A stretch of DNA of 64,000 nt, taken from assembly GCA_036872755.1 (NCBI GenBank), contig JAVHNS010000006.1, positions 186,001 to 250,000 of the forward strand. Reading direction: 5' to 3'. A program made the position numbers and the translations under genes. This DNA comes from Orbilia blumenaviensis (Eukaryota > Ascomycota > Orbiliomycetes > Orbiliales > Orbiliaceae). This document shows, in pieces, positions 57,795-64,000 of the stretch; position 1 is the first letter of the stretch, and every line of letters starts with the position of its first letter. The notes below the pieces were generated by a model that saw only the letters and a list, made by a program, of their open reading frames with translations, was not told the origin of the DNA and made no database searches.

Positions 57795-60700
57795 ATGGAC
57801 AATAAAGAGAAAGACAGCCCCTCCAGCAGTCCCATCCCACCCGGATTCAACAGAAGCCAGCCATACATCCCACCCCACGCCCGCGGTGAAGGTGGCGACG
57901 GCGACCTCATGCCCGGTCTCGGCGACCCTCGTTACCACCCTCGTTCATACTCTCCGGCCGAATCATCATCATCACGACCATCAACTCCTCACCCGCCACG
58001 TCAAGGTTTCAATCGTACGCCGGCCCGTCAGATGCATACCAGATCTGGACCTCCTTCTAGACAAGATCAGGGCCGGCAGTCAGCGACACCGAGTCGACCT
58101 GATCGTCGTCCTCCGACGTCGGCGTCGATGTCAACGAGACAGGATCGTTCGATGGATACGAAGGACTGGTCACCGGTTAAGAGGGATCATTTCCCTCAGA
58201 TCGCTAAGAAGGATCCTTCGCCTGCTAAAAAGGACCCTTCACCGGTCAAGAAGGACTCTCGTCCGGTTAGGAAAGATTCTCATCCCGTCAAGAAAGACCC
58301 TAATGTCGTCAAGAGAGACTCTGCTCCGGGCAAGAAAGACTCTGCTTCTGTCAAGAAAGATGTACCATTAAACAAAAGATGCCCCTCGCCGAATAAAAAA
58401 CCCTTTTTACCGCCGTCTGCCTTCCCTTCGAAGGCTAAACCCGCCTCTACACCATTCGCGCCAATAAAGAAAGATCTCTCACCAGGAAAAACGAGAGCAC
58501 GTACGCCGAATAAAAACCAGGGGAGCAGCTGGCATCCGGGCCCAAAACCGGATCCGGCTCTTCATCTTCCCAGAAAAGAAATCAAGAATCTTTTCAAAAC
58601 TGCCCGGGAGAAGAAGGTCGGCGAAGCTTCTCCAGATTCCAAACAGCCGCCAAAGACACCTGATACCGATCTTCGCCCCCACAGCCGTCTTGGAGCACTT
58701 GACTTGACCCCGACCAGGCCCACGCCTATCAAGACCCCAGTATTGAAGGTCAGCAAGAAGGCGAGTAGGAAAGCGCGTGAGAATACCGATCCTAAACTAC
58801 GCTCTACGCCTCGTGGCACATCAAGAAGGACGAGAAAAGATGCTTCAAAGCCTTCGAGCCCGGTTCCCGAGTCTCAACTTCACGCTCCAATGCCTACTGC
58901 TGGAGACGAAAGTAGCATGCTTGAAGGACCATACTTCCTTTCTCCTGACGGGTTTGGATCTAGCCTTATTGACCCTTCAGCCTCTGTCTCGCTTTAGCAC
59001 GATGAGATAGGCTTGGGATCACCAAAAGGCCACCTTGGATCGGGAGATCCACAGGAAACACAAGACAATGCCGCCGGTTTGATATTTAGCATGTCCAAGC
59101 TAAATATCGAACAAACCGAAGACAGTAGGCTCGGTTCGTTGCAGCAGCAACAACAGCATGAAGGCGGAGACAGGGAGAACGGAGAAATCACCTACAAGCT
59201 TCCAGAAGATGTTGAGGGGGCCCAAGCAGAAGAAGAGCCTCTTCTGCCTACGAAGCCCGAAGACCTACCATACCCAATGGAACTCGACTTCGACTTCGGG
59301 ACTATATTCCAGACTGGCAATACCGGCACCGATATCAGTCAGTCCGATGCTCGAATTCTCGACTCATATCGAGCTCGGAACAGAAGTAATATCAGCAGCC
59401 ACCCAGTCTCTACCATCGTCCGTGATATGGTGAGCAAGATGAAGGCGTGGGCGGCTGATGGCCATACTCCCATCCAGGACCGAGTCCTACACATCCCGTA
59501 CGCTTGGGAAGTTCAGATCCGTACCGCGATGGAGGCCCATACAGCGCCGGATATTAGAGAATGGGAACGTACGGATCAAGATCTCCCAGAGCTGCTTAGG
59601 TTCTTGGAACTGACCACCTATGAGTACATCGCCCGTTTGAAACTCTCTGACCCCTTTGCCTTCAATGTCATCGATGAGATGGAGACTTGTATCCGCATCT
59701 TCTTATTACAAGAAGATATCGATACAAGGCTTCGGCTTTTCCACTACCTCGCCAGCATTGGTATGGAAACCCGCTACCAAGCATGGTTCCGGAATTTCAT
59801 CGTAAGCCAACGCACCGCCAAAGTCAACCTCCAATCTAACGAGCAAATCACTCGCATGATTCATTACTACGCCCTGGACCTCGGCTTATCCGCATGTGTC
59901 GAAGTTATTAAAAACCCAGAAGTTGGGACAATCTACAAAAGACGTGAGAGCTTTGATGTCCTGGTGGATGGCACAATCCGTCTTCTCGAGCCCGGATTCG
60001 AGAAACAATATGGTTTTGCGACTATACCCTCACTAGAAGTACCACTATCTACTCCACCTAAGGGAGTTATATTGCAAGCCGGTCATAAGTTCAGCAAAAT
60101 CTTCTTTAGCAAGGAGGGGGGACAATTCGGCGTTCCATTGGGCGCATTCGACATCATCGAGATGAAGATCGAACGTCCGCGAAAACGATATGACGACGAA
60201 GGACTCCTTGTAATCGACGCTAGGTTCGTAGGCGCAATTCACAACTACCTCCAAGAGGTCGTGAACACGATTATGATGCTAGTCGGTAAAATGCCAGGCA
60301 CAAACGTGCGCCTACAAATCCAACATGGAGAAGAAGTCGCCGATGCGGTTAGAGCGAAGCTCATGTCGTATCTACACAACAAGAATAAAGAAATCGACTT
60401 TGAAGATGATATCATGTCGCTGAGACAGGTCGATGTTTTCAATACTTTCTGGGGTTTGATGTGTGAGGTGTACACCAGATCGCTTGCAGGCCGTCCGTAC
60501 GGCCACTACCCGGCGCTAATAAAGGCGGCTTTACACGATCATGTGATCCGTATCTACAGCGAGATGCATTCTAAACAGCTTGTGGCAATCCAGCCGGATA
60601 GCGGTGTCCGTATGATTCAGAGTGCTGAGGAGCTTGAAAACTCTCGTGAACCGGGGTCTTCTACGCTTGAAGGCGCCTTTGGAACACCGGATGCTACGGC

Positions 60701-60839
60701 GAATAATGTGTCGGATGAGTCTGATCAGGCTGTATCGGGGGATATACTACCTGATCACCTTTCTACTAAGCGTCACATCTCATCGTCGCCGCCTCTTCTG
60801 GAGTCTCGTGAAAACGATCCTGGCAATACCTCCCGCTGA
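57795..60839 (+). CDS. Large Ser-Pro repeat protein split by one in-frame TAG (400 + 608 codons)
   Basis: ORF 57795-58997 ends at TAG (58995-58997), and the same frame then stays open to 60839. A 99-bp intron (58912-59010; GTAGCA donor, GATAG acceptor, phase 1) removes the stop and joins the frames, giving 981 aa. It is a plausible though not strong intron. The first part is disordered and basic, with about eight heptads of the form K-K-D-x-x-P-V (residues 138-193) and S-P-x-K sites that fit CDK consensus. The second part has a Gln run, an acidic segment and then about 400 residues of regular, folded sequence (from I-V-R-D-M-V-S-K-M to about residue 560 of that ORF) without a family I recognise. 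An S-P-x-K-rich tail on a folded helical domain suggests a cell-cycle-regulated chromatin or cytoskeletal protein, as inference only. Confidence 0.75.
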
Positions 60840-61666
60840 AACTGTATCGTTCTAAAAGTCGAAGATACCCGAAGATAGTGATGTTGTTTATTTCTGCTTA
60901 TGATTACGAATGTCACTGTCCTTTTCTTCGCTGTTAAAATTACATCTTCTTGTCTACTGAAGTAATTATGAAGGATGTTACTGCAAATAACTTTATCGTG
61001 TAGTTAGGTATATTACATTCTCTTATAACGGATATAGAAGAGAAGATGGACAATGAATAAACCTCTTGCGACTTATAAATAGTATCGTTGTAATAAAGCT
61101 AAATCCTACGTGAGTAAGATGCTGTTTGTCATAGCCTCACAGGCAAAAAATGAAGCCATATCCATTACAAAGTCTCTGGAAATATTTAAACGGACATTTA
61201 CTATCGTGACGACAATCATGAAGGTTCGAGTAGCCCTCACAAACTGTTATACAAGTACTACTAACATCGCTATACACAGAAGATCCGCTTGTAATAAGGC
61301 AACTTGACTCACGCGCAAAAAAAATTCTGAAGGACAACAACAAAGCGCTTTTCAGTTCATCACAAACATCGATCCTTCACTAGATCATCGGCTTCATCGG
61401 TCACACCTTCCTTCACCTGGAATATCAAGATTTGAGTTACAACAAGGTAAGTTATTACCATATTTTGGGTATATGGGGATTTGGCGCCCTCGACCAGATA
61501 ATCAGAGGCTTGACAGGTCGCGCTGACGAATATATCACTAGTCTACTCGACATTCTTACCACAAAGACGCGGCGTCCTCGTAACCCACTCTACGAAAGCA
61601 CCCACAAACAACGTTAACCCTCCCAGGCCAAAAACAAGACAAAAGAAATTTTTTCAAAAAAAAAAA
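60840..61666. other. Intergenic region and leader of the next gene
   Basis: It probably contains a leader intron of the next gene at 61446-61516 (GTAAGT donor, TTGACAG acceptor). An A run precedes the ATG at 61667. No other gene is supported. Confidence 0.6.
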
Positions 61667-62452
61667 ATGGATGGAGCCCGCCGCCTCTGGCAAATCCCCG
61701 CCTCCGAGCGCCGCATCGGTGACGGCCGCTTCCTCCGTCTCCCAAAGCCCACCGACGGCCCTTTCTACCCTCTCGACACCATAACCCTCCCTCCGATCCG
61801 CCAGACCCAAAACGCCTACTTCACAGCTCCCTACAAATCCGACCACGAACTGCGCGAGCTGGACATAATCCACCTGTCATGCACCATCACCGCCACGATC
61901 TGGTATCTAGCCGATAGCATCCTACATTCCGAAATGAAAGAATGGATGTTTTATCAACAGTGTCTTGCTGGTATTTTCGTCTTGGGGGCGTATAGTGTTA
62001 TTCTTCGGTATTTTTGTCATTATTTTTCGGATTTTGTGGGGTTTGAGTGGCATTTGGAACGGCCTTTGTGGGGGAAAGGTGGGATGGAGCATTTTGGGTT
62101 CGTTGGGTTTTGGAGACTGGGGTTGTTTATTGTTGAGTGTTGGGAGGTGCTTGGGAAGGGGGTGCATCGGAGGGTTAGGAGGCAGAGGGGTGGATGGAGG
62201 AGGCTTGGGGGTTATGAGATGGTAGGAGGTAGTAATGGTTGCCCAGCGGGGTGTAGAGAGTGTGAGGCTGATATGTGGGATGAATGTTTGGGAGATGGGT
62301 TTAGGAGAGAGAGGCAGGGCAGTGAAGATGATAAAGAGGAGGATACTGAATCTGATGATGATGATGACAATTGGGCTCATGAAGATGAAGAGGGCAATCC
62401 TCTACTTCGTTTGCATCGTTTGAGGCATAGGAAGAGTCTTAGTCCTGTTTGA
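61667..62452 (+). CDS. Multi-pass membrane protein with acidic tail, 261 aa
   Basis: Single ORF with an A-rich leader before the ATG. Three hydrophobic segments are visible at about residues 66-86 (I-I-H-L-S-C-T-I-T-A-T-I-W-Y-L-A), 96-120 (C-L-A-G-I-F-V-L-G-A-Y-S-V-I-L-R-Y) and 143-163 (F-G-F-V-G-F-W-R-L-G-L-F-I-V). A basic loop, a Cys-rich stretch (G-C-P-A-G-C-R-E-C-E, about 191-200), a strongly acidic segment (about 220-243) and a basic end follow. No signal peptide is seen. The family is unknown. The first half is C/T-ending in codon use and the second G/T-rich, a switch that may reflect a low-complexity tail. Confidence 0.7.
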   Translation: MDGARRLWQIPASERRIGDGRFLRLPKPTDGPFYPLDTITLPPIRQTQNAYFTAPYKSDHELRELDIIHLSCTITATIWYLADSILHSEMKEWMFYQQCLAGIFVLGAYSVILRYFCHYFSDFVGFEWHLERPLWGKGGMEHFGFVGFWRLGLFIVECWEVLGKGVHRRVRRQRGGWRRLGGYEMVGGSNGCPAGCRECEADMWDECLGDGFRRERQGSEDDKEEDTESDDDDDNWAHEDEEGNPLLRLHRLRHRKSLSPV

Positions 62453-63633
62453 TGCCGTTCTACTTTGCTTTGGATGTACGCGAATGAGGGCAATTATTGA
62501 ACAGGTGAGTTCTCGTGTCTCAAGATTTGTTCATTTTGAACAATAGTTCTGATAGACTTTCATATCTAGTCTTCCTTCATATAACAGACCAGGCTTGATT
62601 GAACTCCCTCCGGGACACTACATACTTTGGACTTTCTCTATTTCTATTAACCTGCACACTTTTTTAACTACTATTTTCATACTCTGGGATTGATATCGAT
62701 AATGCTAGTACCGGAAAATAATGTGACTTTCTACTCGATAGTTACAATACCATTTGGTCTCGGTTTCTATCAACTTGAAACTAAAATGTGTTGTGAACAT
62801 GCGTTGACACTGTTGGAAGACTCCCAATCCGGCATATCTTGGCACTCGTATCGAGGCTTGGCATGGCACGTGACAGGGTGTGGGATCTGGATCCTGTCAT
62901 CATCGTGCATCAACATCAAATCCAGGCATCATTTCACTGAAACCTGCAACCTCATTTCATTTCTCCTTTCTCTCAAAAAGGCTATTCCAAATCTTGCAGT
63001 TTAATGACCCTCGCTGTCGCGCAGTCACGGGACAGGGCGGACAACGAGGCTCCCCTTTGCGGACCAGGCTTTCGTCATTTGTATTTTAGTTTCTTAGTCA
63101 TTCGTTCGCGGTTGCTATTTCCAGCCGCTGCTTGAAGCTAGTGGAGTCGACCCCCAAGACTCATATACAACACCCACCACTCTAAACAGGGATATCGAAT
63201 TCCCAAGCTGTCAGTGCAGTCATAATCCCAGCAGGTTTGCGCCCGAGCTTAGTCACATCTGACCTCTTCTCTGGTGTGTTATTTGCGTCCGCATTTGCAT
63301 TGCCGGGAATCCCACAGGCCGAGGGCTGGTTCCGCCGCATTGCCTTGCCGGCCTTGCCTTGCTTTACATTGCCTTGCCTTGCATTATTTAATCGATTGAT
63401 TTGGATGTCGTTATTAATTTACTATTTATCCATTGAATCGGATCCTCCTCTTCTTCACCTTCCAACCCTTCTTCCTCCCTCAATTGAACAACGCTATCTA
63501 AAAAGTCAAAGTACCTTAGTTAGCTTTAAGTAAGCAGGCAGTATATACGGGAGATACGCCCTGCTTCTTATCTAATAGTACTTTGGTGCTTCGGAAGCTC
63601 TTAGCTATCACGACCTGGTAAATCAAAAGAACC
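62453..63633. other. Intergenic region
   Basis: A possible 3'-UTR intron donor (ACAG-GTGAGT) lies at about 62504. TTGCC repeats lie at 63338-63387. No gene is supported before 63634. Confidence 0.6.
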
Positions 63634-64000
63634 ATGACAACGGAAGTCACACCCCATCAACCGCCCAACGGGCCCTTCAACTTCCAATTCAGCATTCCCC
63701 CGGCCAACAAGCCCAAAAGGACGATCACCAGAGAACCCAGTCTGCTGGATCCTTCCCCCTCATTATCCTCACGTGACTACATTGGCGGCGAAAACGGGAC
63801 CGGCACCGGCAGTTATCAAATAGCCCCAATCCAGCGCCTACCGGCCGAAATCCATACCTTGATCGCAAGCTACCTGCCCCTGCCCTCCATAATAATCCGA
63901 CTGGCCTGGACCTGCCGCCGTCTGTACGCCTCCCTGGGCCCCACAAACCGTCTCCTATGGCACGAACTCCTCTACCGTCGGCGCAAGCAAGAAAACCCAC
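63634..64000 (+). CDS. F-box protein, N-terminal part (cut by window edge)
   Basis: The ATG at 63634 (ACC-ATG) opens a frame that stays open to the last base, 122 codons so far. Residues 1-60 are Pro/Ser/Gly-rich and disordered. Residues 64-113 are a clear F-box: I-Q-R-L-P-A-E-I-H at its start, I-A-S-Y-L in the middle, then A-W-T-C-R-R-L-Y and L-W-H-E-L-L. F-box proteins bind Skp1 in SCF ubiquitin ligases and choose substrates through their C-terminal part, which lies outside the window, so the target cannot be guessed. Confidence 0.85.
   Translation, partial: MTTEVTPHQPPNGPFNFQFSIPPANKPKRTITREPSLLDPSPSLSSRDYIGGENGTGTGSYQIAPIQRLPAEIHTLIASYLPLPSIIIRLAWTCRRLYASLGPTNRLLWHELLYRRRKQENP

Noticed and set aside
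1..64000. tRNA, rRNA, CRISPR or telomere repeats
   Set aside because: I looked for T-loop-like words, regular spacer arrays and TTAGGG runs and saw none that hold up. A covariance search would be needed to exclude small RNA genes.

Overview
The window looks like nuclear DNA of a filamentous ascomycete (Pezizomycotina). Three things point that way: introns of 64 to 110 bp with GTAAGT/GTATGT donors and CTAAC-type branch sites, a chromodomain Ty3/gypsy retrotransposon, and long AT-rich blocks whose repeat copies differ almost only by C-to-T and G-to-A changes, the signature of repeat-induced point mutation (RIP). A class or genus cannot be fixed from the sequence alone. There are no tRNA, rRNA or CRISPR features that I can support.

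Region 1 (1-25985) is an extreme AT-rich heterochromatic block. It consists of RIP-destroyed copies of one old LTR retrotransposon (LTR about 556 bp, probably Ty3/gypsy because an integrase-like motif survives): copy A (1-7527, plus strand, left end outside the window), a partial tandem copy B (7528-10375, plus strand) and an inverted copy C (25082 down to 10376, minus strand). Copy C is split by a young, apparently intact, GC-normal 7094-bp chromovirus (11254-18347) with identical 330-bp LTRs and an ATATA target duplication. That element carries gag, a likely -1 frameshift signal, pol ending in a chromodomain, a Tf1-like self-priming signal, and an unusual antisense ORF with a zinc-cluster-like cysteine array between pol and the 3' LTR.

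Region 2 (about 25986-30199) is a gene-poor transition of normal base composition with no convincing gene.

Region 3 (30200-64000) is a gene-bearing arm. Most genes encode lineage-restricted-looking proteins without a recognisable domain: disordered, charged or Ser/Thr-Pro-rich proteins and several small membrane proteins. Only two products are confidently placed in families: a secreted AIM6-type PLC-like phosphodiesterase (six exons, 55529-56853) and an F-box protein cut by the right edge (63634 onward). Two long genes (51261-54017 minus; 57795-60839 plus) each consist of two ORFs in the same frame separated by one TAG codon, to be explained by introns whose length is a multiple of three, by readthrough, or by real truncation.

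The strongest candidates for something under-described are the antisense zinc-cluster ORF of the chromovirus, its self-priming plus frameshift control signals, and the survival of an unmutated chromovirus inside heavily RIP-mutated heterochromatin.
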